DNA of 64,000 nucleotides, taken from assembly GCA_032358165.1 (NCBI GenBank), contig JAALGY010000032.1, forward strand, positions 2,356,001-2,420,000. Reading direction: 5' to 3'. This DNA comes from Diplosphaera chodatii. Taxonomy: Eukaryota > Chlorophyta > Trebouxiophyceae > Prasiolales > Stichococcaceae. The position numbers and the translations under genes are program-made. Of the stretch, positions 1 through 12,461 are shown piece by piece; the stretch's first letter is position 1, and each line of letters opens with the position of its first letter. The notes under the pieces were generated by a model. That model was given only the letters and a program-made list of their open reading frames with translations, was not told the origin of the DNA and did not search any database.

Positions 1-2178
1 CCCGCGGCGCCGCACAGATCGTGTCCTACCCTGTCAGGTGGGTCAGGCTTCTCACGCTGCCCAGCATGCGTACTGCCGTGCCATCGAAGACAGAAAGTAG
101 TGTGGTTTTCCGCACAGCCCGGGTACAGGCTGCTGAGAGTGTTTCCCCTGTGTTGTCCTGCAGGAAGGCCATGTCAGTGGCCCGTGCGTATGTGCCACTC
201 AGCGGCTCCCAGATGTATGTGCTGCCGACCAGGATCACCGCAAACGCACAAGATCTTGCCACATCAGTGGCCCAGACACCAGCACCAGGAGACCAGGTGC
301 ATGCTCACGCTGCCACAGCACCCTCACTCTCCCCTTGTGTCTGTGCTTCACGCAGTGCTGTTGGGTTGCAGCTTGACCTTGAGCGTGATGCCTTTCCTAC
401 ACTTCCTGACTGTTCAGGCAGCCGTTGGTGATGGCGTACTGCGGGATGCGGACATCACCAGCTCCCAGGACATTGATGTCAGTGGCGAGACAGACTCTCT
501 TGACAGGCGAGCAGCAAGCGCACAAGCACACGAAGTCGCTGTCTGTCTGCACATCCAGAGCCTGTGGATCGTCTGTCGTTCGTTGACCAGCAGAGCACCA
601 GCTCACGGTCAGGTGCTGGCATGTGTAGGCAGGAGGTGGAGGAGCTGTCCGCAGATGCACGGCGCGGGGACAGGGATCAGCGCCGCAGCTTCTTCCTCAT
701 GCACCGCATGGCCAGCTACAGGTTGCTGGATGCTACTCTGTAGCTGCCTCCAGCTTGCATCACCGGCTCCGCATTCGCACTGCCTGCCGATCATTGGGGC
801 CACATCTGTCCTTCAGCGGCCATTCAACCACTGTGTGCAGGACCCGACTGAGGAATGTGTGGCAGACTGCCATCGGCACCGAGCGTGTGGCAGCCTGGCA
901 GGCGGCTGCCAGTCCGGCTTCAGTCGTGCTCACCAACACACTCGGCCCACGCATGACGCACCTGCAGGCATGCACCGGTCGATCTGAGAGATGCATCTGC
1001 TATACTCTACTCTGCTGCAGTCCTTTTCAGTTGATTCTGTGCCTTAGGCACTTCGGTGCCCGCCACAGGCTGGAGGCACGCTGCCAGCGCCATCGCTGCC
1101 GGGCCCCAAGAGTATTGCGCTCTTGTTCCCCAAGGAGACGGCCGTGGCTGGTCGCAAACGGTCTGGCGTCAGTGCAGACGAGGCGAACGTCAGCAAACGG
1201 TGCAGCACAATGAGCCTGTGCTGCAGTGGGTAGCACGCACCAGTAGCACAATTGAAGTCGAAGTAATCATGCCCCTTTTCTGATTCTTGACCCACTAGCA
1301 CCACCTGTTTTCAGCTGAACATAGTGTATTAACCATCTGTGCAGGTGGCAGGTTGGCAACCCGCTGGCATGGCTGGGGCGGAGGGCTGCGGAGGCGCGGC
1401 CGGCCATTGTGGATGTGGACATCACGGTGCTCGGCCACGGCCTGGAACACTGCTCCGGCGTGCGCATCACTGTTAACGAGACCGGTGCCGCCTGCCCCCT
1501 CAAAATCGTCCGCCAGCCGCAGGTGCGCAGTGATCACTCTTGCTCTAAACACATTTTGTGTGTGTGCCCCCGCGTTCTCATGCAGGCAGTCACACATACT
1601 GCCCGCACCAGCTGCGTCATGCATCGCGGGTTGTGTGGCGCCTGGCTAGTTGACGCGGACACTGTACCTGTGCCTCCACAGGCGCAATTCGATCCTCGTG
1701 TGTGCTCGCCGCCAGTGGCATCGGCAGAGAAGCTGGATCGCATGCTTGAGGTGGTGCCGCAGTTCTTTGCACGTGTGCAGCAGGCAGCCAACGCTGTCCT
1801 AAGGTACTCCTTTGCTGTTTCTGAAAGAAGTCAGCCACCTTAAGCTGCGCTTCAAGAAAGTCTGCCACATACCCTGTCTGAGTTGAGGCTGTGTCCGCAA
1901 CTTGCTGATGTAGGAACCGTGCCGAGGCTGCGCTGCTGGACTCGATGACTATTCGTGCACGCATACCCGCGGCAGTGGCGCGGTCGTGCAGCATTGTCAG
2001 CAGCAACCCTTTGCTACAGCTGGGCGCAGACGCGCCAAGCGGCACGGGCCAGCTCACCATTCAGCTGCAGTCCGACTTCCAGACGGCCCGGCTGCCGCTG
2101 GACCTCTGCGCCACTGACGCTGAGGCCGTCATGCAGCGCCTGCTGCAGCAGCTGCAGCCGTCTGGGGAGGCCCGATGA
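1..2178 (+). CDS. Unidentified multi-exon protein, 3' portion (5' end outside window)
   Basis: I do not recognise this protein. Plausible exons, all reading forward with GT-AG borders, encode KAMSVARAYVPLSGSQMYVL (about 166-285), GDGVLRDADITSSQDIDV (about 420-500), EVEELSADARRGDRDQRRSF (about 633-711), an Arg/Trp/Ala-rich stretch (about 850-970), GPKSIALLFPKETAVAGRKR (about 1099-1220), a beta-rich segment with DVDITVLGHGLEHCSGVRI (about 1347-1530), and two terminal exons (about 1681-1804 and 1915-2178). The last exon holds QSDFQTARLPLDLCATDAEA and ends GEAR before a TGA at 2176-2178. The terminal half looks like a beta-sandwich followed by a helix, as in a subunit of a larger complex, but that is only an impression. 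The first exon and start lie upstream of the window. Exon borders are approximate. Confidence 0.5.
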
Positions 2179-3086
2179 GTGATGCTGGGGTGTAGTAATA
2201 CGAAGGAGAGGGAGCGTGTGCCCACCCTGCAGAGCGAGGCCCCTGACAGCCCGTCCTGCAGCGACAACTATGTGCGATCCTGATTGGATCAAGGGATTTT
2301 AGACTATTCTGCAGCTTGTTCGTTGAGTGAATGGAGCTCTGAAGAGCGAAGAGTTCAGAAGTGGCATAATCAGTGAGGTGCGAGGGTCAACTGAACGGGG
2401 TCTGATGCTGTGGTTGTTTTGTGATATGCATGGGCATACTGTCATAGCTTCCGGCGTTGAGCTGCTGTGCCCTGAGTGAGCTACAGTCCGAGACATGCAC
2501 ATAGGCAGGGGTCTGGGGCATCATCACAGGCTGGATACCACGCACACGATGCTGCGCCAGGATGTGTTGCCAATGTTGGTGTGCTTATTGTGCGTTTCAC
2601 TGCAGTTGGCATGACTGTGCTGCACCTTATGGATGTGAAGGCTGGGTTCGAGCTACCACCAATAGTGGACGGCTGACTTGGAGTTAGGCGTCGCATGCCA
2701 CATCAGATGGCTGATTTGATAAAACCTGCAGCCAGCGACCACTACCTTGTTGGCCCCCCAACGCCTCATTCATCTCCTGATGTCGACAGTTTTCTGAGCG
2801 GGTGCGAGCTGCCAAGTGATGTTCTGAGATTATCACAAGTTGCCGATGCCTAAATGTGAGGACTGATCGGGGTGTGTCGCTCCGACAATGGAGTTGCGGT
2901 GCAGCTTGCCAGCTGGCACGGGCTTATCACATAACTATAAATTTGTCGTCTGCCCATCTGTGCAGCTATCAAAGACTTGCTAAGTGTGCTCTGCATAGTG
3001 CCGCGGACCCGCGTGTCAAAGCTGAGTTGCATGAGCACATTCTGTGGCATTGCCAATCCCACACGTACTTCCTCCATATACTGAGG
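2179..3086. other. Intergenic, no gene seen
   Basis: About 900 bp between the unidentified gene and the acetolactate-synthase-like gene. It holds the 3' UTR of the first and the promoter and 5' UTR of the second. Only short frames without recognisable protein features occur, and I saw no RNA gene. Confidence 0.5.
2936..2943 (+). promoter_or_regulatory. TATA-like element upstream of the acetolactate-synthase-like gene
   Basis: TATAAATT lies about 145 nt before the proposed ATG at 3087, in an otherwise GC-rich stretch. This is a position and composition argument only; no transcription start is known. Confidence 0.25.
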
Positions 3087-6000
3087 ATGAACCTCGCGGA
3101 GTCGCTCAAAGCCTCCGACCTACTTGTGAAGGTGAGATGACATACGGTGTTGTTATGATCAAGTGCAGGCACAGCCGTACTCAACCTTGCGTGGAGACGC
3201 CCTCCCCCTGTGCGCTCATGCAATGCCAGCTGGTTGTCCGCCGGACTGCATGCTGTGATCTGTGCTGATCGCCTGATGCCTTCTTGCAGGCACTTGAGAA
3301 CGAGGTGATCGCACCCAAGCAGTAGAACATGTTTGCAGATGTGTGTGCACACATGCGTTTGCCGACTCCGCCGAGATGTGTGCTGCCTGTGACCACCGAC
3401 TTGTGCATGACATATGCTGCTGCAGGGGGTTCAGTATGTGTTTGGAGTGCCGGGTGAGGACTGCACGGCACGTTCGTCACCTGTATGAGATGTGCTGTAT
3501 TCAAGTCTTTCGTCGGCGAGAACCGTGCACATCGTTGGCCAGCTGTCGTGCAGGGGAGGAGAACCTTGACTTCGTTGAGAGCATCCGCAAGTCGTCCATC
3601 AAGCTCATCGTGACGCGGCATGAGCAGTCAGGTGGTTTCATGGCAGCAACTGTGGGCCGCCTCACGGGCACAGCCGGGGTATGCCTGGCGACCCTGGGGC
3701 CTGGTGAGCCATGCTGAATCCTTTGTGGCCCCCAAGCCATTCTGCCCATACACTTGACTTGCCGGCTCACCGAGAGCCGGGTTGCGATCTTGACACTGTG
3801 CAAGTTGCACGGTGATTATGCAGGCGCCACCAACCTGACAACAGCGGCAGCATATGGCCACCTGGGCGCATTCCCGATGCTCATGATGTAAGAGTTTGGA
3901 CAAGGCTTGCAACTGAGTTGCCCAGTGATGTGAAGCATGACAGCTGGAAGCCCACACCCGTCGTCCACACGGAAGCTCGGCAAGCAGTGGTCTCACCTGT
4001 CCGAACAGCACAGGGCAGAAGCCGGTGCTGAAGAGCAAGCAGGGCGCCTTCCAGATCATCGAGACGACCAGCGTCTTCCGTCCGCTGTGCAAGTACACCA
4101 AACAGGTGGCACATGTTGTGCTTTTGAACAGGATGCTGATCTCGCTGCGAGTGGCACGGCTTAATCCGCTTGGTGGACGAACACCACAGGGACGTGTTGC
4201 ATGCAATGCAGCTGGTGCATGGGGGCCTGGTGCCCAGCTATGTGCGGGAGGCGATGCGGCGAGCGAACGAGGAGCGGCCGGGCACCTGCCACATTGAGCT
4301 GCCAGAGGATGTCGCCCGCGAGAAGGTCCGGCTCGGGTGGCACACCAGCCACGCTTTGTGTACACGCTGATGACCTGCTGCTTGGCCTGCATCCTCCTGC
4401 CAATGCGCTGAAGGGTGACGGCGTCTGCGATAAAACACAGCTGCATGTGACCTTCAGGTGGACGAGTCGGAGTGCACGGTGTATGGTGTGAGCCGGGTGC
4501 GGCGGCCCATTGCCGAGGAGAAGGCCATCGGCAAGACCATCGAGTTGCTCAAGGTGTCACACTGCATTGTTGCAGGTTGAGCTTGCACAGTGTGCACTGC
4601 ATCACTTGTGCCTGCCACACGTCCAGGAGACTCGTTCTGGGTCATAGCGCTGATATTAATCGCCACAGCGAGCTTTATTGTTGAGCATGCCGTCGCTACA
4701 GGCAGCCAAACACCCGCTGATCGTAGTGGGCGCGGGCGCCAATCGAAAAATGACCAGCAAGATGCTGCGGCGTTTCGTGGAGACCACCAAGGTCCCCTAC
4801 TGCACCACGCAAATGGGCAAGGGCGTCATCGATACACGTGAGGCCATCACCTCTGTTGGGTGTCAAGCTGATGTGGGATCACCTGATTCAGGCCAGCCAG
4901 CTGAAATGCATGTGTGTCACCAGGATAGAATGCGCTGCTGTGCTATGCAGGTAGCGAAAGCTTCATGGGGACAGGTGGGACCACACTGCCTGCAGGTCAC
5001 GATTGCAAGGGTTATGGATTGATCTACACAGGCTTTCCTGCTGCTCACCATGATGACTCTCGAACGCAGCGGCATTGTCAGATGGAGACTATGTACATGC
5101 GGCCATTCTCCACAGCGACGTCACTCTGCTTGTTGGTAGGTGCTGTGAGCCGTTGGCATACTCATGTACAGCCTGCCGATGCTCTGCAGCAGGACTGCGA
5201 AATGTTCTTGGAAGACAGCGTTGCAGGTGGACTCCTTGCATGCTCATGTAAGAAGTAGACAACAGGGCTACCTGTTCTATTATATTGCACGTTGCATCGC
5301 AGGGCACGACGTGGTTGAGAAGGTTTGAGCTTATGTGTTGGGTACACTGCTTGTGCCTGTGATGCGTCGCTGGCCGTGTGTTCTGGTGACATGACTGAAC
5401 CCTGTTGCATGCAGCCACCCTTCTTCATGTCGGCAAACAGCAAGAAGATCGTGGGTGGGTCGCTCTCTGTGCTCGGTGCTTGATGCAAGTATCACTCACG
5501 GTACCAAGTTGATGTAGTAGCACACTGTCAGGAAGCAAGCCTGTGACCCAGTGCTGTGGTCCCCACAGTGCACATCAACTACAGCAGCGCGCAAGTGGAT
5601 CAGGTTTGAGCATCAGCAATGTTTGCAATGGCGCGCTGTCATTGTTGCACGCTAGCGTACTGACCCAAGTGTGCTGCCTGCCTCCAGGTGTACTTCCCGC
5701 AGCTGGAAGTGGTCGGCGACATTTCCAATGCGGTGCGCAGTCGTGATGCGTTTAAAAATGACAAGATACGCAGGGGCAATTTGCTGGTTTGCGCTCACAT
5801 GGTGATTCTGTCATGTCCCACAGGTTTGGCAGATATCTGAGGCCATCCCTGAGACGCCTGAAGCCTGGGACCTCCGGTGGGCACAGCAGGTGTCATGCTG
5901 AACTGGCCTTTGGGCCACCACACTCCACAGTACAACCAACATGCAGGAACTCCGTTGTTTTCCCGCAGGTACTTCCAGTATGTGCGAGAGGAGATGCTGA

Positions 6001-7967
6001 AGGACTTTAACATGGACACAGACAACGACGCCTTCCCCATGGCCATGCCACGCGTGGTGCGGTGCTTCTGCAACCGTGTCTCTCTGCAACAGATTGCATC
6101 GGTACCATGCTGCGGCTTGTGGCCCATCCCAAGGGCTGTGATTCCTGCGGTGCAGGTGCGGTCGGTGCGGGCAGCGGTGCCGGAGGAGGACTCCATCGTG
6201 TGCCTGGACAACGGACTGTATAAGGTGTGCTCCGGATGCCTGGTGCTGTGTTCCACGCTGGGCCTTTCGCCATGCTGACATATGCATACCCAGTGAACCG
6301 GCGGACTGGGACATTCGCTGCTTTTGCACAGGTGTGGTTTGCACGAGAGTACCCTTGCTATGCGCCAAACTCGCTGCTGCTTGACAACGCCCTGGCTACC
6401 ATGGGGGCCGGCGTCCCGTCAGCCCTGGCAGCAAAGCTTGTAAAGCCAGAGGTGTGGCTGCAGGAGCTCTGTCGCTGTTTGCAGTTGCACCACTGCCAAG
6501 TTGAGCAAAGCAGCAGTCATTCAAAGTAATCACGTTACATCCAATATGTGCAGGCCAACGTGTACTGCATTGTGGGTGACGGTGAGTGCCTGCCCTTTCG
6601 TGCCATAGGGAACGATTGTGCATGACTCTTGCAACCATCTAAAGCGCTATAGGCTGCTGCAGGCGGCTTTTTGATGAACGGTGCACAAGAGCTGCTTGTT
6701 GCCATTGAGCACGATCTGCACATCACCATCATGGTCCTCAGTACGCCCCCTGCACCAACTCATCCCAATGCGGCACAGCCTGCCACAACAAAGACGCAGC
6801 AAGCTGCCTGTGATGCAACACGCAGCTCGACTGCACATGATGACAATTTTTCCGCCTTGGTGTTGCAGACGACCAGTGCTTCGGCATGATCCAGTGGAAG
6901 CAGGCAGGCATGGGGCTGCAGGACTTTGGCCTGCAGCTGCGCAACCCGGACTTTGTCAAGCTGGCCGAGGTGCGCACACCTCATCATAGCAGCGCGTGGT
7001 CCTGTGCCCATGGAGTTTTACAGCCTGTGACTCCCTGCATCACATACGCAGTGCATCCTGTGACTGCAGGCATACGGCGCAATTGGCCACAGAGTCCAGA
7101 CACCGGATGAGCTGGAGGGCGTGTTGAAACAGTGCCAGGAGAACCCGGTATTTGGATGTGTATCGTCATGCTGCTGGGGTGCATGCCTGCTGCATGTGCG
7201 TGATATCAGGTTGCTGTCACGTGCACATCTGCTCCGTTAACAAGAAGGAAGGGAGCCTGGCTCTGACACCTGCAGGGTGTGCATGTGGTGGAGGTCCCCA
7301 TCAACTACTATGCGTCAGACCGGCAGCTGCAGGTGCGCACAGCTGTGCGGCTGCCGCGCACACTGCAAGCCACAGCAATCATGTCTGCTGCTGCACAGCC
7401 GTCTTGCGGACTCGTGACACGGTGGGCACTGTCGGGCTGCAATGCTGCAGGAGAAGCAGCTGCAGAAGCAGCTGGCGATGGACCTGAAGGCGCCCACGCA
7501 AGTGCTGGGCGGTGCCACCAGCAGCATCGATCTGCAGACAGCTGGCACCGCACCCCTGGTGTGCGAGGGCGAGCCCAGGGACGGCAGTGGTACGCAGCCG
7601 GGCGACAGGCCGCTCGATGCACTGGAGGCTGTGAATCCACGCGAGAGTGGTGAGTATCTGTGCTAGAGCACCGCCCATGGCATGCCAGCGTGCTGTGCTC
7701 GCGGCTTCACCACGCCGTGCAGTGGCAGCAATAGGGTGGTGTACCAGGGTGGTGTATGCATGATGGCGCACAGGCGCTGGGCAGGAGGACAGCCAGCGCC
7801 GCAGCAGCGGGGCCGCGCCGGAGGAGGGTGACGGCAGCGCGCACGGCGGCGGCGCTGCATACGCGGCCCAGGATGAGCCGACTGCCGGCGCAACTTCCAA
7901 GGACCTGGAAGCCGCCAAGGCACTGCCATTCTTCATTGCGGCAGCCGGCAAGAAGCCCTCCAGATAG
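3087..7967 (+). CDS. Acetolactate synthase-like ThDP-dependent enzyme with C-terminal extension
   Basis: This family condenses two pyruvates to 2-acetolactate with thiamine diphosphate and Mg2+. The spliced N-terminus reads [35 protein letters not shown], where the Glu of GEENLD (exon from 3554) is the expected ThDP-activating residue. It is followed by LVTRHEQ-like, LATLGPGATN and MITGQKP motifs (to 4105), a central domain (about 4160-4850) and the C-terminal ThDP domain. The latter has IVGDGG (about 6570), NDQCFG across an intron (about 6750-6890) and [17 protein letters not shown] (about 7275-7330). The motifs resemble bacterial AlsS/COG0028 enzymes more than the plastid AHAS catalytic subunit, and no regulatory-subunit gene is nearby. 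Exon 2 (3290-3304) is only 15 nt. After the enzyme core, roughly 130-150 Ala/Gly/Gln/Glu-rich residues follow, ending AAAGKKPSR at the TAG 7965-7967. Start 3087 was chosen because it directly precedes the conserved ASDLLVK. A related carboligase or decarboxylase cannot be excluded. Confidence 0.85.
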
Positions 7968-8445
7968 ACTGCGTCCATGCACGCATCTGAGGCGACAGGC
8001 ACACTGGTGTAAAGATGTTCGGCCTCTGCCCGGTGCAGCGAATACGGGTGCCAGGTCAGATCACGTGCAGAGATTTGGGGGAAGGTCTCGGCAGTGCATT
8101 TGCAAGCTCTGTTGGCACTGACTCTCTGACTGCCTTTCTCGTCTTGTGCTCCATTCGTGGCTATACTGGTCAGCTGAGCAACTACTGCCGATATTGAGCA
8201 TAGCTGATGATGAGCTGATTGTCGCATGGTGATTACAACGCTGTTCGCATGCTGAGCGTGTGCAGACGATAAGGATATTGTGACAGAGCACTGTGAGCGT
8301 CCTTGCATGTCTTTCTGGTCAAGGGGATGGTGTCACGAGGTCTGCTCAAGCTGAGGATCGGGATGCACCTTGGAGTCCAACAGCACAGCATGTCAAGTCT
8401 GCGATTAGGTTTCGCTAGCTAGGCTCCACACGTGCAGCAAAGCGC
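7968..8445. other. Intergenic, no gene seen
   Basis: Holds the 3' UTR and polyadenylation signal of the acetolactate-synthase-like gene and the promoter of the galactosyltransferase gene. Nothing else recognisable. Confidence 0.5.
8008..8012 (+). terminator. TGTAA polyadenylation signal
   Basis: TGTAA 41 nt after the stop of the acetolactate-synthase-like gene matches the chlorophyte polyadenylation hexamer core. Confidence 0.5.
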
Positions 8446-11400
8446 ATGATGCCTGCCACACACAGCGCAGCCTGGTGGACGCTCGCTGTGACCTGCGCCC
8501 TGACAGCCACGCCCCTCGCAGTGCTCGGCAATGTCCACACCGTGTTCACCACGGAGTGCGGCACCTACTTCGTGTGGCAAGCTTTGGGTGGGTGGGGAGC
8601 CTTCATCGACGCCTTGCTGATACGCAACATGCCATGCCTGCACAGGCTGACGCCTGCTGCCGCTGGCTGCCTGCAGGCATGGTGTACAGCCACCGTAAGG
8701 CGGGGCAGCCGGGCAAGATCACACGGCTCATGAGCTGCACCGACGAGCAGTGGGCGGCGTTCCCCGACAAGGACCTGGTACCCACTCACAGGGTGCGCTG
8801 AAGGGTGCAGATGCGTCTGCTGCAACACCCCAGTCCGACCGTCATGTGATGCCACAACCTATGTTTTGAGGGACATGCGGCAGCACGCAGCATGCACTGT
8901 GTTGCTGCAGGCGCCATCGTACACACGAAACCCACACAACGGCGACGTGTATTCGGCATACAACAAACCAGAGGCAGTTATCGACTGGCTGGCGCACAAC
9001 GACATCGAGGAGGAATTTGTGCTGATCCTGGATGCTGACATGATCATGCGGGCGCCCTTCATCCCCGAGGACCTGGGCGCCAAGGAGGGCACCGCCATCT
9101 CTGCCTACTACGGCTACCTCAAGGTGCACAACTCGGCATGCTGTCGCATCTTGGCAAACAGCCCTGACTGGTGTCCAGTGGTGTGGCGTCGGCAATGTTG
9201 CTGGGAATGCATGTCATCGGCGCAATCACACCTTGAGCGACAGCATTATCCCATCGCGCACAGCAGCGGGAGTGTCACCATATGTTGCCATCGTACGCTA
9301 GCCTAGGAACAGTTGGCAGTTCCAACCGTGCGTCTTGCCGGGATGCAGGGCGTCAACAATGCGCTGGCGCTGAAGCATGTGCCGGAGGTGCTGCCGCGGG
9401 AGGACACGCTGGCTGGTCCCAAGGGACGCCGTGGCGACCAGGTGCTCGGTCCCACTCAATTGACGTGCACCTGGACGCACAAGGACGCACTTTGGCCTCG
9501 GTAGGACGAGGTTGCAGCCCTGCAGTACATAGCATCTGTCATTCAGCGTCTGATTGCGAGCTGTCTGCAGGTTGGCGGCTTCATCCTGATGCACAAGACG
9601 GACTTGAAGCGCATGGCGCCGCTCTGGCTCAAGTATTCTGAGGACGTCCGCTTCGATCCTGATGTGAGTGGTGCTGTGCCACGCATCTGCTTCGTCCTCG
9701 TAGTGCATTGTGGAGCCTGTTGCAAATGTGGCTGCGCAGTGAGCGGGGCTTCCGATGTGCTGTGCCCTTCAAATGCTGCAGGCATGGAATCTGACAGGCG
9801 ATGTGTACTCCACACACCCTGGAGACAAGCCCTGGATCTCAGAAATGTATGGCTACTCCTTTGGCGCGGCCAAGGCAAATGTATGGCACAGATATCACAC
9901 GACGGCCATGATCTACCCTGGGTACCAGCCCATAGGTGCAGCACATGACGACCAACGCATTGCTCGTCGCGGATTGTATGATACTTAATGACCCTCATGA
10001 TTTCACCAGCAGTCGTAAATAGCCTTCGGGTGGCATGCAGAGCCGCCAAAGGTGCTGCACTACGGCTTGCTGTGGGAGATCGAGGTTGGCGGCCGGAAGT
10101 ACGGCTTTGACAAGGTGCGGGAAGTACCATTGCAGTCAAAGATACTACTGCAGGTTGCAACGCTGACACTCTTAGATGCATTCGCAACTCAGGTCAAGGT
10201 TTGTTGTGCACCTGCAGCATTGGCACTACCAGTTCGAGGCGACAAACTGTCCGCCGTGGGACCTGGAGGGGCAGCACACCGAGAAAAAGGGCGGCCTGTT
10301 CCCCCACCCACCCGCTGCCTCCGAGTTCAAGACGCACGTGCGTGCTTTACGCAGACAATCTTGTTTTACTCTGGACTTTTCGCTCAGCTGTTTGCGCCAG
10401 CACACTTTGCGCAAAGACACGTGTTTGCTCGGTGTCATGCTGTCAAGCTGCAAGCAGTGTCAAGAGCAAGGTTGCGTGCTGCTGATGTGCCTGCGGAGTC
10501 TTTGCAGGGCCTGGAGCTGCTGAAGGATCTGCTGAGCATCGAGGTGCCGCTGACGTTGAATGAGGCAATGTGCGACCACCACCGGAAGCACTGCCCCAAG
10601 TCGGAGGAGCTGGACCGGGAGTGCGGCAAGGTGGGGGCACTGCACACCCCTGACGCCCAATACCAAAGCATGCGGTCTGGACAAACAGTGCACAATGGCA
10701 ATGTGTGTGGCAACCTGCCTGTACTGTGCACCACTCGTGCGCATGACGACGTGCATGTCCTGATGACACACGAAGCGACAATGGGTGTTCAGGAGTGTGC
10801 AACTGTTTTCAGGTGGAGAAGGATGCGGCAGAGCTAGGGACAGCACTGAAGAGTTTGCAGGCTGGCATGCGATGCGCAGACTTGGACAAGAGGTGCCCCG
10901 AGTGGGCGGAGGCCGGCGAGTGCGGCAGCAACCCGTGAGCCACCGCCCTGTAGTCCGGCACATCTGGCACAGCCACATGTCTCCTTGTTTGCATATGCCC
11001 ACAATGGCCGAATCTGCCCTTCCATAAGGTGTCGGTGCGTACACCCATCCACGCATGCATGCTCATTGACACCAATCGTGGTGCCATACAAGCTGACATG
11101 TCTTCTTCTACTGCTTCAGGTCTTTCATGTCGGTGCATTGCCACCGTTCCTGCCACCAGTGCGCAGACCAGAACGAGGCCGGCAAGGTGACACAGGACGG
11201 TATAATTGTACCATTTGCTAGCTGCGTTCCACAGCCCTGGCACAGCGACTTATCCCCAGAGTGCGACATGGTAGCATGTGGATCCTGAGCCTGCCTTGAT
11301 GCACTGCAGGGCCGGGCTGTAGGCAGGGCCAAGGGCCAGACAGGCGGGGCTCCCAAGCTGGAAGCCAAGACAGACAGCGGGGCAGTCGGCACCAAAGCTG

Positions 11401-12461
11401 GCCAGGAGGTGAAGGGGGCTGAATTCAAGGAGGCTGTCGTGGACAAGGCCCCCGGCGGAGATGCTGGCGTCAAGTCTCCTGCACTGACGGTGCGACCTGT
11501 TGCGCAGTGCTGCGGTTTCCAACAGCCCCATTCATGTTGCGGTGGCACTCAATGTGCAATGACATGCAGTGTGAAACACCTTGGTGTCCTGCCAGGACAA
11601 GGTGGATGCTGCGCCTAAGAAGGTAGCCCGCGCGCACGCGCTGCACAAGAGGAAGCGCGGGGTGCGCATCACAGATTGCGTATGCCTCGACACTGCCTGG
11701 AACCTAGAGTGCGCGGCTCGGGCCATGCCCTGACACCGTGCTGTACAGCATGCTGTTGCACAACTGACGCCTCAGGGACTGCTTGAACACAGGAGGCGAA
11801 CCCACAGCAGGCTGAGCGGGACCGCCTGTCGCTGGCGTGCACCTCCAACGCCCGGCTGTCGATGGTGCAGGTGCGCTGACGAGCAATATGGCATGTGCAG
11901 ACTGCAGATCTTTATTCGGACCTGCTCTACTGATGGCAACCGTGTCCTTCACATACTATCTGCGGTGCAAGGCATGTCGAGCAATCGCTGCCTGCAGGTG
12001 AAGGAGTGCCTGAAGGCTGCAAGGGCGGGCAAGCCCTACACAGCGGCCGGCGCTGACAGCAGCCCTGGCGGCGGCAACGCAGACAGCCGGTCGCTCCAGG
12101 AGCAGCAGCGCCAGCAGGGCGCCAAGTCGGGTCTGCAGCTGGGTGCAGACGGCATTGAGGGCGGCAGCGATTCTGTGTCACGGCGCCTACGGGAGCGCAC
12201 AGTGAGCGCACAACACCTCATTGTTATATATTATTATAATTATATCTGGCCAGAATGCCACAAGCTTCTCGGCTGCTGGAGACAGTGCTGGCGATTGGCC
12301 TGCTGACGCTGTGCAACACAGGTTTGGTGCTGAGTGACACAGACTGCATGGCTGACGATCTGCAGGTGCACGCCCCAGCAGCCCAGGCAGCCACCAGCGC
12401 AAGCTTCCTGGCAAAGCTGGGCGGAATCGGTGAGGCTGACGGATTGGCCCTGATGTTGTGA
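8446..12461 (+). CDS. SERGT1: Peptidyl serine alpha-galactosyltransferase (GT96) with ShKT domain
   Basis: This enzyme family adds one alpha-galactose to serine in Ser-Hyp repeats of extensins and related wall glycoproteins, in the ER/Golgi lumen. The first exon starts MMPATHSAAWWTLAVTCALT, a signal peptide or anchor, followed by HTVFTTECGTYFVWQ and MVYSHRKAGQPGKITRL. The catalytic core has EEFVLILDADMIMRAPF with a DAD metal-binding-type motif (about 9010-9060), then ILMHKTDLKRMAPLWLKYSE (about 9575), SEMYGYSFGAA (about 9840), and LHYGLLWEI (about 10050). Exons at about 10815-10940 and 11120-11190 encode a six-cysteine ShKT module (CADLDKRC, AGECGSN, CHRSCHQC), as in the Chlamydomonas enzyme. 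A long Ala/Lys/Gly-rich tail follows (11310-12200). The last exon is unresolved: a hydrophobic stretch RLLETVLAIGLLTL (12279-12320) would be the expected C-terminal membrane anchor. However, the apparent donor at 12200 and acceptor at 12253 give another phase that stops at 12335-12337. The 3' end is therefore uncertain. Confidence 0.88.

Noticed and set aside
3762..3780. 7-bp hairpin CCGGCTC/GAGCCGG in an acetolactate-synthase intron
   Set aside because: Short stem in GC-rich DNA, expected by chance; no regulatory context.
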